Of a DNA stretch of 64,000 nt, positions 42,870 through 52,979 are shown piece after piece; position 1 is the stretch's first letter; each line of letters begins with the position of its first letter. Location: the NCBI GenBank assembly GCA_964035575.1, contig OZ037890.1:62001-126000 (forward strand), written 5' to 3'. The notes beneath the pieces were generated by a model. It was given only the letters and a program-made list of their open reading frames with translations, did no database searches and was not told the origin of the DNA. The position numbers and the translations under genes were made by a program. This stretch comes from Rhynchopus sp. YZ270_cl-10. Its lineage: Eukaryota; Euglenozoa; Diplonemea; Diplonemida; Diplonemidae.

Positions 42870-43208
42870 TTTTGGTTGTGTAAATAAATCTGCATTTTTA
42901 TGCACGGTGGACTCTTTCTGGAAAAAGGGCGACTTAAAAAGAGGTTTAACGAGAGAGAGTCCCGACCCCCTTTCACTCCCGAAAGGGGAGTTGATACTCT
43001 CCCTTTTTGGAACTCCGGAATAAAGTTGCCCTTTTCAACAGAAAAGAGTCCGCCGTGTAAGAGAACCCAAGGGGGGCAGGGTACAAATGAAATTATGAGA
43101 GAAAAATTGCTCTATTTTTTTTGCTTTGGCGCATTAGCGCGTTGCAAAAATAAAAAAAAATATAATCCGCCCACCCTCCACCCTTTCCCCACAACCCTCT
43201 CCCCCCCA
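42870..43208. other. Spacer, nothing assignable
   Basis: The 5' flank of the SARAF-like gene and 3' flank of the methyltransferase gene; A runs, no repeat-family copy seen. Confidence 0.5.
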
Positions 43209-44178
43209 CTACGCCCGACTCAGCACAGCTTTGAAGTGTCCATGCGATTGAGTGTCGTCCGACAGCTTTTCGAGGAGCGCCTCCATGCTTGGCCTGTCGA
43301 TGTGCACCTTCCAGCCCACTATCGCCTCTTCTCCACCTTCAGCTCCACCTCCACCCTTCTTCCCTTCCACAAAGAAATTTGCCACCTCTGAAGCAGGAAG
43401 GTGGTGCGGGGGGCCTACTTCAATATTCGGAATCTTCAGCCATGGTGCGTAGTCTGTTTTGGATGGGGGTTGTGCTCCTCGCTTGCTTTTGAAGAGTGGG
43501 GAGCGCATCACGCCTTGCAGATAGCACGTTGCAGTGTCTGTCGTGAGGGAACGAAGCTTCTCAGCGTATGCCAGACGCCTCGCAGGATCGATCTGCACGA
43601 AGGCTGATTTGTCGTAGATAAAGTCGAATTTTGCCTCCCCCTCTGGGAGATCAAAGTCAAACAGATCGCCCTCCACAACAGTAATCCTCTTCTGCACAGC
43701 CTCAGGCTCTGCCGCAATCTTTGCCCTCAGCTTTTTAACAGCGGTCTCTGCAAAATCAATTGCCACCACCTCATACCCCTTCTGCGCAAGGAATGTGACC
43801 ACACTGCTGTCACCGCACAAAGGGACCAACGCCTTGCGGTCGGTGCCGGTCAGCTTTGTGTTGAGCGTGCGTTCAACCAAGGCCAGGTTGTCTGCGAACA
43901 GTGTCGTGCCCGCGTTGTTCTCTTCACGTCTCCACCCCGTCTGTGCAATATCCCATTTCTCCTCCCACCAGCCTGCAGAAAGACGTGTGTTCGTCTCAGG
44001 TCCATCAAACACCTTAGCACGTTCTTCATTGCCCCCACCATAGCCCCACCAAGACTGTGAAGAAAGAATGAGGGGGGAAGGGATGGGGATGGAGGTGGGG
44101 GTGGGGATGGCATACCGAAAAGGCGAGCGACCCCCCTATCACTATAGGGAACGATGTTCGCAACCGCATGACGGACAT
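43209..44178 (-). CDS. Thiopurine S-methyltransferase family protein
   Basis: Exons are 44178-44116 and 44054-43209, with a 61-nt intron (GTATGC...TTCACAG), giving 302 residues. An SAM-dependent class I methyltransferase of the TPMT group. Evidence: the N-terminal WWEEKWDIAQTGWRREENN matching the family's W...W..G.T.W pattern; motif I LVPLCGDSSVVTFLAQKGYEVVAID; an acidic end of strand 2 in AIDFAE; GDLFDFDLPE; and FDFIYDKSAFVQIDPARRLAYAEKL matching the family's D-[RK]-x-A-x-x-x-I block. Exon 1 encodes 21 residues with a hydrophobic stretch (SFPIVIGGSLAFS) that may be a short targeting signal. An insertion of Gly and Glu (KKGGGGAEGGEE) lies near the C-terminus. Substrate unknown; thiol or halide methylation is usual for the family. 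Confidence 0.85.
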
Positions 44179-44429
44179 TTTGTGTTTTGTGAGTTCCTTT
44201 TTTTTGGGGCGACACCACCTGGGTGGGGTTTGTTTGTTTGAAGTGATTGAGGCAAAGGGTGTAGGGTACAGCACCCCCTCTGGGAAAATCGGGGTTTGAG
44301 GGGTTGACCCTAGCGAGGTAGTGCTCTCGACGTGGGTGACGAAGCAAAGGACAGCGAGAGTGAGCGTGATGTGGAAGCCTCCCAAGAGGAGCCAAGCCCC
44401 CGTATCTTTTAAAATCCGTATCGGGTTGA

Positions 44430-44910
44430 CAATGGCCCGCTGGAAGGTTCACCGACATCGCACTGGATGCGCTCAGCCAGCTCCTGCCCGCGCGCCCGGG
44501 TCAGGGAAACGGAGACGCAAACCGAGTAGCGCCACCACAGATCCGTACAAGGAGCTTGAGCAGTACAATAGAATGTCAAGCGCAGCAGGACGCGAAGGGC
44601 CAGACGGTCTTTCCGGTCGAAGGTGGGCGCAGATGGTGGTGCCGGCAGAAGGGCTGTGTACGCGGGTATGGCGGCGGGCAAGGCGTTCGCCAATGCGAAC
44701 AAGGCGGTGGCATCGTCTGCCATAAAAGCTAAGAAGAAATTCCTGCTGGAAGAAAAGAAGTTGCGTACAGGAGAAGGAGAATATGCTGCACGAGAGGTGA
44801 AGAGGAAAGAGCGAACAGACTCATGCAGAGGGGTGTTCCTGCCCGCGCAGTTCAAAGCGTGGACAAGGGGCCAACATAATTCACAACACGGCTCCAACCA
44901 GTTGAACAAA
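44430..44910 (+). pseudogene. GC-rich coding-like fragment, strand uncertain
   Basis: Plus-strand frames read basic, Ala/Lys-rich protein (KAFANANKAVASSAIKAKKK); a minus-strand frame is also open through most of it. It abuts the M7-related repeat at its right end, so it may be cargo or a remnant of a mobile element. It looks broken and old; family unknown. Confidence 0.3.
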
Positions 44911-44919
44911 AAATAAAAG

Positions 44920-44985
44920 GTGTCATTTGTCGTTCCCTCTCTTCTTGTAGTTTGATGCGTTGACACTTCCCCCGCAACGGAGAGG
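44920..44985 (+). repeat. Left-end copy of element M7
   Basis: GGTGTCATTTGTCGTTCCCT, then TTCTTGTAGTTTGATGCGTT, matching the left end of the element in the transporter intron. The matching right end is not next to it. Confidence 0.5.
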
Positions 44986-45779
44986 TGCTGTCTGTGCCTC
45001 CCGACTCTTAGCCATAGCCGACGCAGCGCTTCTGTGTCATGAGGAAGACAGGGGCAGGAAGCTCGAACATAACTAAAAGAGGGGGGAAAGGGGGTCGTGT
45101 CTTTTTTTTATTATTATTTGCAGTGTGCCGACCATGACCATCACCATCACAACGCCACCCAAAGTCCAGGGCGCTTTTATCCAATAGAAAAAAGAAAAAA
45201 GAAAACAGAAAAAAAGAAAGTGGAGTATGCGTTTTGTATCTGGACATTTAAAAAGGATCTGCTCCACCAATAAGACGGAGCAGCTCAACCACCGACTGGC
45301 AGTTTTCCAAATTTCAAAATGGGGCGACCAAGCTATGATTCTGGACATGTCGGGAAAATAGAGAAAACTTCAATAGATGAAATGTGCATTTCTTTCGTGC
45401 ACACACATCCAAAGAATCGTGGCTAAGGGGGGCGGGGGGGGGAACACCACTGACTGGTGGCTGCGCACAAATGGGGTTGGGGAGAAGGGTTTTAGTAAGC
45501 ACCGGCACAACTGCCCAAAGTGAAGGGAGGTGTACGAACAATGCGGAATGCGGAATGGACCGAAGACCACTTTGTTTCATGCGCAAACACTTGAATGAGA
45601 ACAGAAACGTGGGGAGAGCGAAGTCTCGCCTGCACGTACGTCTTTACGTTGTTAGCATTAGTAAAAATGTTTTTTTGGTTCTCTGGGGAAAAGAGGAAAA
45701 AGGGGAAAAAGGGGAAATATGGGGAAATAGGGAAAGACCACCGACTGGCGGTTCACTTATCAGGGTTCATCATGGATCA

Positions 45780-46718
45780 CTACTTGTTCAGGCTCATGAG
45801 CTCGTCGTTGTTTCTCTTGCTCTTGGACATGTAGAGGACACCGCACACAACAGCAGCAACCACGACAAGACCACCCACGGCGATGGCAGCAATGACACCC
45901 GCACTGAGGGAGCTGCTGCCGCTGTCCGATGTAGCGGGCCCGGACCAGGAGAAGGAGGAACCCGGCTGGCCGCTGATGACGAGGATCTTGCCCTTCTCGC
46001 ACTGCGAGGCGAACGTGACTGTGCCTTGTGCTGCGGAGGCGGCTGTGTAGACTACGTTCGACGAGACGGCGTCCACTTCCCCTGCGGTGACCGTGAAGTG
46101 CACCGCCTCACTCGCACCGCAGTGCATCACACCCATGTAGAAGTCCATCAGCTTGCTCCCCACTGTGACAGAGCCAGTCGAGCCTGCGGACACCGGCTTG
46201 AGCGGCGCGGCAGCTTTGTCAATTGCATCCTCCGACAACTCAAGGCTGACGCCGGCAGGGCCAGACTTTGGCACGTAGCGTGTGAAGACACGCATGCTGT
46301 ACGAAAACACTGGGGACGGGTCCGTCCATACCGGCGCACTCACCTGGAAGTACATGTCCGCACCAGGCGCGTACTCGGAGCCAACCGCAACAATGAGGAC
46401 TGTGTCGTTCGTCGGGTCCACCGTCATCGGCTGCCCCACCTTATCATCCGTGTACAGTGTCAGGTTGAACGCAGGGATCTTATCTACTCCAGCGGGTGCG
46501 GTCAGGTTCAGCACCACGTGCTGCAGGTACGTCGTCTGCGTGTCCGCAATGTCCCCCGACACCATCGACGCCAGGTCGCCCACATCCAGCTGGATGCTCG
46601 GGTTCGAGGAGTTGATGTTAAAGCCAGTTGTCACCTCGGAGAGCACGTCTACCCCCGGGGGCAGTGGCGCTGTGCTGGCAGCAGACTGTGTTGCGAGTAG
46701 GGCCAAGAGAAACGCCAT
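45780..46718 (-). CDS. Type I membrane glycoprotein, unknown family
   Basis: 312 residues from ATG 46718, the first ATG before the signal peptide (MAFLLALLATQSAAS). The lumenal or extracellular part of about 245 residues is beta-rich with several N-glycosylation sequons (NSS, NLT twice, NDT) and two cysteines. A Ser-rich stalk precedes one strong membrane helix (AGVIAAIAVGGLVVVAAVVCGVLYM) and a short tail, KSKRNNDELMSLNK. I recognise no domain. It probably sits at the cell surface or in the endomembrane system. Confidence 0.75.
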   Translation of the reverse strand: MAFLLALLATQSAASTAPLPPGVDVLSEVTTGFNINSSNPSIQLDVGDLASMVSGDIADTQTTYLQHVVLNLTAPAGVDKIPAFNLTLYTDDKVGQPMTVDPTNDTVLIVAVGSEYAPGADMYFQVSAPVWTDPSPVFSYSMRVFTRYVPKSGPAGVSLELSEDAIDKAAAPLKPVSAGSTGSVTVGSKLMDFYMGVMHCGASEAVHFTVTAGEVDAVSSNVVYTAASAAQGTVTFASQCEKGKILVISGQPGSSFSWSGPATSDSGSSSLSAGVIAAIAVGGLVVVAAVVCGVLYMSKSKRNNDELMSLNK

Positions 46719-47416
46719 CTTCTTTTGAAGGATGTGCGGTGCTTGTGTTTGTGTTTGTGTTTGTGTTTGTGCTGCAAATACCTGTGGGTGTGGGTGTGGG
46801 TGTGGGTGTGGAAAGGGGGAAAGGGGAACTTTGCGCAAAGCGGTGTTCCTTTGGCTGCCTGCACACATGGTGGAGGGTAAAGAAACAGAGTAGCATCTGG
46901 AGTGGGTGAGTGCTGACAACCACGCTACGCTGCCTTCTCGCACTAATGCGTACCAGCACAGAACGGACGAAGCCGCAAAACAGGCTGGTCCCACACAACT
47001 ATCTCTCACCTGTTGAGTGATCGTGTTGCGTGAACGACATGACACTCCCCGCTCACAAAGTATTGCGCGTAAAAAATATAAAAATAAAACAAAACCGCCC
47101 CCACTATTTTTTGTGGTCATCAGACTCCTTACAAACATTGCCTTTTCACGCAATAATTGTTTTGCTATGGTGCATACAGCATTGTACCAACACAATAATA
47201 CTTTCTGCTATTTCTCTTCAAAAAAATATATGATGAAAACGCATCTCCCTCTCTCACTGTCACTATCACAAACCCCAAAAGAGAACCAACCTCTCACAGA
47301 TGAGCACTCAAACATCCTCTCTCTCTCTCTCGTCAACCCTCTAGGGAACTTTATTATGCCGGAGAGTGCCTGGCGACGCATTTCAGTCGTAGAAAAGATG
47401 AGGGAAAAAGGGGGTA
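46719..47416. other. Spacer with microsatellites
   Basis: (GTGTTT)n at 46741-46775 and (GTGGGT)n at 46783-46812 lie directly upstream of the glycoprotein start, so they fall in its leader or promoter. The right-end copy of M7 is at 47027-47075. The remainder is A/T-rich. Confidence 0.6.
47027..47075 (+). repeat. Right-end copy of element M7
   Basis: GTGAACGACATGACACT, CCGCTCACAAAGTATTG and GCGTAA match 35229-35275, extending past the inverted repeat, so the mobile unit is larger than the TIR-bounded segment. Confidence 0.45.
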
Positions 47417-49861
47417 TCACTGCACCAACTTCACCCTCTCTACGTGAATGCTAAGCTCCTCTGCGGCCAGCAGCGCGGTGGAGCGTGGAGCCCCCTCCTT
47501 CTCTTCAGCCCATGGTGCTATCACTTTCACTTGCACCCCCATTCCTTGGGACGCTTTTGCCAGGAGATGTGCATACGCAAGGCTCCGGTGTGTTACCAAC
47601 GATGCATCCAGGGCCACGTTGTCTGCTGTGCACAGTGCGTTTGCGAAGACCTGTTCTGAGACACGAATCACCTCGACGTGGCTGAGGGAGAGAAGCGCGC
47701 GGATCTCTTCGCTTCCCGAGGCAGGATCCGCAAGCAGGGTGCGCGCAAGCAACGCAAACGGGACAAAAATTTTGTTGCACGACCGCAGCACGTCCTCCCC
47801 TCCGTACCGCACAACATCCATTGAAGCAAGCACCCCAACCTTCCCTAGGCCTCGCACGCTATGCGCCACTTGGCCAAGAGAAAGACACGGCGCGCCTTCG
47901 ATTGCATCACCACAGCTTCCTAGCACCCTGCGTTCGATTTTTGTGTAAACTTCATTTAGGAGACGCAGCGCGGTGGAGCACTCTGCCGTGCTTTGCAATG
48001 CTTCCGTTAGTGCATAGATCGCCGTTGAGTTTGCGATGCGGATGGACCGAAACACCACCATCGCATCACGTAGGTGCAGATCCTTCACACCCGATGCACG
48101 AAGAAGCAGTTTACAGTACACCGCATCGGTTATCGCATCATGCAAACGACTCACCACTAATGCTCCAGCCCCAGGTCGACATTCTTTTCCATATACAAAG
48201 AGCCACGCAAGATGCAACCCTTCTTCTCCAGGCAGCTGTGTATACGCTTGGATTAAATGGTTTATCGCAACGTCATATTGATCTCCTGATTTACGCACAC
48301 CGTACAAATGCATTTCCAACCTCTGCAGCAGCCCGCGCAACGCAGTGCACCCCCCTAAGGACGGTACTTCTGTTGCCCGCAATGCCGCCCACGCTGCCTT
48401 CTCCACGACCTCTGTAGATTCAACAAACTCCTTCACCCCAGCAGCCTTCAACTCCGCCACCAGACCCCACATCGCCAACACCACCTCCACTGCCGCCACC
48501 CCCTCCCCTTCTAGGTCCACATCCTCCGCAATAAAATCAAATAACGCAATAAAATGGGACGGAGCAACAGGAGGCTTCGAAGTCTCCAATGCCATTAAAG
48601 CCTCGATGTACTGCACTGCCTCGAGCACGCCTGAGGTGCGGAGGTGCGCCTTCAGGAGGGGCAGGGTGTAGGTAACGTTGCGCAGTGCAGATACGCCTTC
48701 CATGGGGGCGATGCTGTTCGTGAGGAGGTCTGTGGCGAGGGTGGTTTCGCCACGTTGGCAGTGCAGGCCGAAGCGGAAGCGGTACATATCAGGCCCCTTC
48801 AGGTGTCTCTCTGCGAGCACCAGAGCGGCGTCCTCCTGCCCTGTGGCAGACAAAGCCTTCATCGCAGCGGAGAGAAGCGCTGGGTGCGTCAACCCCGTGG
48901 TGGTGCTGTCACCTAGCTGCTTCTGCTTATGCTTGCCCCTGACCTCATTGAAAAGCTCAAGAACAAATTCGTGCTCCCCTTCCTTACCGGCAAGCTGCAT
49001 TAGCACTCCGTAGTCCGCTTCGCTTGCTTTTGCGACCAATTGTTCGAAGACCTCGCATGCACATTCAAGATTCCCTGCGGCGCATGCGACTCTAAGAAGC
49101 GCAGCGTGGCTGAGATAGAAGAAAGGAATGTTCGAGTCGTCCGAGACCTCCTTCATGGAGAGTGCGTGCACCAGCTCTGCCTTAGGGTCCATCAGGTCCG
49201 TCCGGCCGCCTTTGCTGGCTAAGGCCAACTCATCTGCGAGACGACCTAATATGGCACCAACATGACTGTCTTCCAATACCAGTGTGCCGCTCTTATGCTT
49301 GGTGGCGAGGTGCAGGAAGACCGTATAGGGGCATGGACAGCCTGGTGTGTCGAAGAGCCCTTTGACGTCCATGCCGCGCTCTGTGAGGGTGGCGAGGGCA
49401 GTGCCGTAGTCGATGGTGTCGCTGTTGACGTCGCGCAGTGCGTCGCCCTGCGCCTCGGCCTGCTTGATGTGGTATGCGTGCACGCTCCCCTTTGCGCCCC
49501 CAGGGTAGTGGTCCTCGGGTGCGACAGATTGGTCGACGGTGATTCCAAGGGGGTGGGAGCGGGAAAACTGTCCGAGGTCGACGTCTTGCTCCCAATGCAT
49601 GGCGGCATTGGCGCCTTCGAGCTTGAGGTCACGTAGGCGGCTCTTCAGCGCAGCGTAGACCTCGGGTGCAAGCAGGTTCTCATCCTTGTGTTTCGCAGTG
49701 CTGGCAAGAACCGCGTATTTGTGTAGACGCAGCGTCTTCGTCACCTCTGCAATCTCTTCAGAGATATACGCATTGGTGCGTTCCTTATGGTGGCTCTCTG
49801 CACGCAATGTGTTGCACCGTGTCTGAAGACGACGCACACATCGTGTCGTTGTGTGTAACAT
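47417..49861 (-). CDS. Organellar helical-repeat (PPR-like) protein with PIN-like C-terminus
   Basis: 814 residues from the ATG at 49861. I chose this start because it begins an Arg-rich presequence without acidic residues (MLHTTTRCVRRLQTRCNTLRA), typical of mitochondrial import. A strong acceptor-like CTTTTTCACACTTTCACAG stands about 28 nt upstream. The middle is a long array of paired helices of roughly 35 residues (LLRVACAAGNLECACEVFEQLVAK is one), PPR/TPR-like but diverged. The last 150 residues have a PIN/NYN-like order: SMDVVRYGG, a VPFALLARTL helix, DNVALDASLVTHRSLAYAHLLAKASQGMGVQVKVIAP. That would fit an RNA-binding nuclease in organellar RNA processing, but few of the acidic catalytic residues can be placed with confidence. 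Confidence 0.75.
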   Translation of the reverse strand: MLHTTTRCVRRLQTRCNTLRAESHHKERTNAYISEEIAEVTKTLRLHKYAVLASTAKHKDENLLAPEVYAALKSRLRDLKLEGANAAMHWEQDVDLGQFSRSHPLGITVDQSVAPEDHYPGGAKGSVHAYHIKQAEAQGDALRDVNSDTIDYGTALATLTERGMDVKGLFDTPGCPCPYTVFLHLATKHKSGTLVLEDSHVGAILGRLADELALASKGGRTDLMDPKAELVHALSMKEVSDDSNIPFFYLSHAALLRVACAAGNLECACEVFEQLVAKASEADYGVLMQLAGKEGEHEFVLELFNEVRGKHKQKQLGDSTTTGLTHPALLSAAMKALSATGQEDAALVLAERHLKGPDMYRFRFGLHCQRGETTLATDLLTNSIAPMEGVSALRNVTYTLPLLKAHLRTSGVLEAVQYIEALMALETSKPPVAPSHFIALFDFIAEDVDLEGEGVAAVEVVLAMWGLVAELKAAGVKEFVESTEVVEKAAWAALRATEVPSLGGCTALRGLLQRLEMHLYGVRKSGDQYDVAINHLIQAYTQLPGEEGLHLAWLFVYGKECRPGAGALVVSRLHDAITDAVYCKLLLRASGVKDLHLRDAMVVFRSIRIANSTAIYALTEALQSTAECSTALRLLNEVYTKIERRVLGSCGDAIEGAPCLSLGQVAHSVRGLGKVGVLASMDVVRYGGEDVLRSCNKIFVPFALLARTLLADPASGSEEIRALLSLSHVEVIRVSEQVFANALCTADNVALDASLVTHRSLAYAHLLAKASQGMGVQVKVIAPWAEEKEGAPRSTALLAAEELSIHVERVKLVQ

Positions 49862-49944
49862 GGGATGATACAGTAGTGTCCCCTGTGAAAGTGTGAAAAA
49901 GAATTGGAGAAAATCATCAAAAAATCTGTTCATGTGAAAGGAAA

Positions 49945-49992
49945 TGCCCGCTGTGACAGTGTACCTTGGTATGACCGCTGTACCAGAGTGGA
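49945..49992 (+). repeat. Short oriented repeat S1, copy 7 (partial)
   Basis: ATGCCCGCTGTGACAGTGTA, then CCTTGGTATGACCGCTGTACC: the middle part of S1 without the TTGACTTGAAA start. Confidence 0.4.
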
Positions 49993-50261
49993 GCACAAAC
50001 ACCAGGGAGAGCGCTGGGGGAAAAGAGGGGAGATGGAATTCTCTTTTTAAAAAAAAATCTGGAAAAAAAAGAAGAAAAAAATGTAAAAGGGAAACTGAAA
50101 AAACTGAACCTGGGAAAACCATACTTTTCCCCAACAGACAACACACCCCAAACCATGTTTTTTTTGTTTTTTTGAAAAATAAAAAGAAAAAAGCGTGGCA
50201 AGGATAACCCCACGATACCTTTTATTTTGTTTGTATTTCTGTTGTCCACTTTCCCCTTTTG

Positions 50262-50304
50262 TAAAAATTTGGTAGTGTGGACACCCGAGGATGTGCTCCA
50301 CTAC
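50262..50304 (+). repeat. Short oriented repeat S3, copy 3 (diverged)
   Basis: AAAATTTGGTAGTGTGGACA, then CCCGAGGATGTGCTCCACTA; the CGAGGATG variant is shared with the copy at 36.4 kb. Confidence 0.45.
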
Positions 50305-50852
50305 ATTTGTATTTATTTATCCTTTTGCGTGCTTCCTGTTTCTGTCCATTCGTAACACCCCCCCAGTTAATAAAAAAAAAATCCACAGAGTCGCAGTGCC
50401 TGTGGATGCGCCGACCTTTATAAAAATTCATTTTTGTTTTGCTAATCTGCAGCTGCCAAACAGTCTTTCACCAACCAAAACATCTTTTGTTTGCTCTCTT
50501 TTTTTGTTACCCCTAGCTAGTTGTTCAAAACAGTGCGTAACTTTTTTTTTTTTGTCAATCAGTGTTGCCACTGCCCGAGGTTGTCGTAAACAAAGAATGT
50601 TTTGTCAGCAAATAAATGAGATTTCACAATCCTTTCTATTCAGGAGAACAGAAAGCATTTGAGAGGGTATGTAACACATACACCTGCTCTTCAAGGTGGC
50701 TCAGTTTTTTTTTCATTGCTTTTTTTTTTTTTTTTTTAGTCTTCTTTTTGGAACAACACTAACCTATTGCAGTGTTCATCCAACGTGGTTTTTAAAATTT
50801 TTTTGAAGCATGCGTCTTTCCTCACACCCACCACCCCCACCAGTCCCCGTCT

Positions 50853-51816
50853 TTAGCGCTGTCTGATTGGCTCTTTCAAGAACGCCCAGTCGACGTGAAG
50901 TATTTTGTCGTTCAGTTCGTTCCCGTTTGCACCAGAGATAGCGCGCTCTGCACTCTCAATGTCTTCGTACTCAATCAGTGCGTAACCTGTTAGCGGTGTT
51001 TTGAGCAGTTAGTTTGAAAACTTGGTTGTATTAGTGTAGCCACCCTAGAGTGTGCTCCACTATGTAGTTTGTTATTGGGTACTAGGGGATATTTTGAAAA
51101 ATGATGGACAGTGGAGCTTGCACAGGTGGTATGCAACTATGCTATTCCAACAATTTTTCTAATAAACGGAGAAGGCCCGTATTGACAGGTCCTTGACATG
51201 TCCCCGACAGTTGTTCGGTAACACCAATAAAAGTAGAAATTTTAATCTGTTATCAATCAGTGGGCCCTCTATGATCGCCTCCGTAAGACACGCAACAGGC
51301 TGTGAGAGCCTCTGAGAGCTAGTGAAAAAATCTCTCCCCGTTCATGGATGGCCCAATCAGGCACTGTGTCACCAAAAAACGCTGGGAAAAAAAGACAGGT
51401 GAAAGTAGTTTTGGCCCCTGCCCCTAACCTATAAACTACTATTGCTTGAGAGCTTCTCTTTACATACCCTTAACGTAGCATGTCCGGCGGTCAAGATTCA
51501 AATGAAGGTTGCGTACGACACCGAACTCACCGAACACGTCGTGCATCTCTTCTTCAGAGGCGTCTTCATGCACGCCTGACACAAAGATTATCCAGCCCTC
51601 AACTGACTTTGCTGCAGGTGCTGTTTGGTCCTGTGGTGGTGTGTGTGTGTGTTGGAGAAGGGGGTGTGGTGTGGTGTGGTGTGTGTGTGGGGGGGTTGAG
51701 AATGTACACACCTGTGCCACCGAGTCGTAGGCTGCTGAATCCTCCCCTCGTTTGCTGTTGTGCCCCCGCCCCCTTTTTTGATGTCTGCCAAATTCATCGT
51801 GTTTATCGAAATCCAT
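50853..51816 (-). CDS. RBM8A: Y14 / RBM8A, exon junction complex RNA-binding protein
   Basis: Exons are 51816-51712, 51630-51468 and 50986-50853; introns are 81 and 481 nt, giving 133 residues. Y14 pairs with Mago and clamps eIF4A3 on spliced mRNA. The RRM is nearly textbook: [30 protein letters not shown], then [21 protein letters not shown], matching animal and plant Y14 ([41 protein letters not shown]). The N-terminal 35 residues are charged. The usual Arg/Ser-rich C-terminal tail is absent, ending LKEPIRQR. Intron 1 is stop-free and a multiple of three. Intron 2 is the longest seen here and carries S3 and S6 copies. Confidence 0.95.
51017..51064 (+). mobile_element. Short oriented repeat S3, copy 4, in Y14 intron 2, with target duplication
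   Basis: A 48-bp S3 copy is flanked by TAGTTTG on both sides (51010-51016, 51065-51071). This is consistent with insertion into an existing intron. Confidence 0.6.
51178..51232 (+). repeat. Short oriented repeat S6, copy 2, in Y14 intron 2
   Basis: GTATTGACAGGTCCTTGACA, then CCCGACAG and TAACACCAATAAAAG, matching 33706-33757. Confidence 0.5.
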
Positions 51817-52979
51817 TATTCAAAGTACTTACCCTGAGGTGGTGTGTGGCCCCAGTGTTTCCGCTCAAGTGACCGCGTGACCCTGAATGCAGGGGGGGTG
51901 AAAACGGAACGCAAAAAAGGATGGTAACATTGTGTGAGAGGTAATGTGGCAACGGAACGGGACTCAACACGAGAAGACCGCCAAGAAGGCCGGAAAGCCC
52001 CGGGGTCTTTGTCTTCTACGGGTTTTGAAAACTTGGTTGTATTAGTGTAGCCACCCTAGAGTGTGCTCCACTATATCACTTCTTCTACGAGGGGTTTTTT
52101 TTGGCACCCACTATCAACTGGACGGATCCGGGGGGGGATGACAGTGTGGGAGGGGCGAGGAGGCGGTGAAGGAGCGCAAGAAGCGTGCAGCTGGGGAATC
52201 TCATTTTGACGAGCGGAATAGCAAGACAGGACGAGTGGAACTACAAAAGTGAAGGAATCCCCCTTTTTTTATTTTCCTTTTTTTAGTATCAGAGATATAT
52301 TTTGTTAGTCTATGAGAGCTGGCAGAGGCACAATGATTTTATTTTTTGTAAAAATAAAACCCCCTTTTTTTTTCACATCCCATACATCTTACGTTGCCAC
52401 AGGTGTGGCACACGGTTCTTCACGTGTACCCGGAATTTCCCTCCCCCCTCCCCTTCCCCATAACCGCACCCAATTAAACAATTCTTGTCCCAAAAAAAAG
52501 ACAAAAACCATGTTGATTTTTTTTTTTTTGCTTCAACGGAGAAACCTTTCAAACTGTTCCTCTCCATATAAGAATGCCACAAGTGTGTGCTCTCTCATTG
52601 CTTCAAACTTTTTTTTTTGGAGGCAGCTTTTTCACACAAAATACTTTGTTCTTGCTTATTTTGCACATTTGGGAGCACGGGGACCCCCAGCATTTTCTCC
52701 CCACCTTCCTTAGCGTAAAAAAAAGCGCGGCAACCAGGAAAATTCCTTCGGCAAAAAAGTGCGGCATTTCCAAAATCTCAAATCCGCATTTTGGGAGGCA
52801 GATTTAGGGAAAAGCCTGTCCCCATTTTTTTTTTCTTCTTCCCCTTCTTTCCCCCCCTCCCGCCCCGATTTCTGTTGCGCCGCAACAGAACGTTTTACTG
52901 TAGCGACGGGGCTGAATCTGTTGTATTAGCTGCCTCTATCTAGACAGTCTTTGTTGTTTAAAAAAAAATGAAAAAAAGA
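51817..52979. other. Spacer upstream of Y14
   Basis: It contains an S3 insertion. The flanking 51940-52250 is moderately GC-rich but has no convincing frame. The rest is A/T-rich, with TTCTGTTGCG-CCGCAACAGAA, a perfect palindrome near 52870-52890. Confidence 0.5.
52021..52080 (+). mobile_element. Short oriented repeat S3, copy 5: 60-bp insertion with 9-bp target duplication
   Basis: TCTTCTACG stands on both sides (52012-52020 and 52081-52089) of exactly 60 bp that begins GGTTTTGAAAACTTGG and ends CTCCACTATATCACT. This is the clearest proof that S3 is, or was, mobile. Confidence 0.75.

Larger units (their letters stand above)
44179..45779. other. Spacer with coding-like island and hairpin words
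   Basis: It contains the fragment at 44430-44910 and the M7-related repeat at 44920-44985. The self-complementary word ACCACCGACTGGCGGT occurs three times with changes (45280, 45447, 45738). The rest shows no coding signal. Confidence 0.5.
49862..50852. other. Spacer
   Basis: An S1-like copy, a diverged S3 copy and long T runs (50710-50740). No coding frame. If the helical-repeat gene has a 5' UTR intron it lies in the left part. Confidence 0.5.

Noticed and set aside
44409-44966. 185-residue minus-strand frame
   Set aside because: It has no ATG, overlaps a more protein-like plus-strand frame and runs into a repeat end.
46719-47195. N-terminal extension of the glycoprotein frame by 159 residues
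   Set aside because: It translates microsatellites and starts without ATG; the ATG at 46718 directly begins a signal peptide.
49862-50146. Upstream extension of the helical-repeat gene
   Set aside because: Hydrophobic, low-complexity translation over an S1 copy, with an acceptor-like site just before the chosen ATG.
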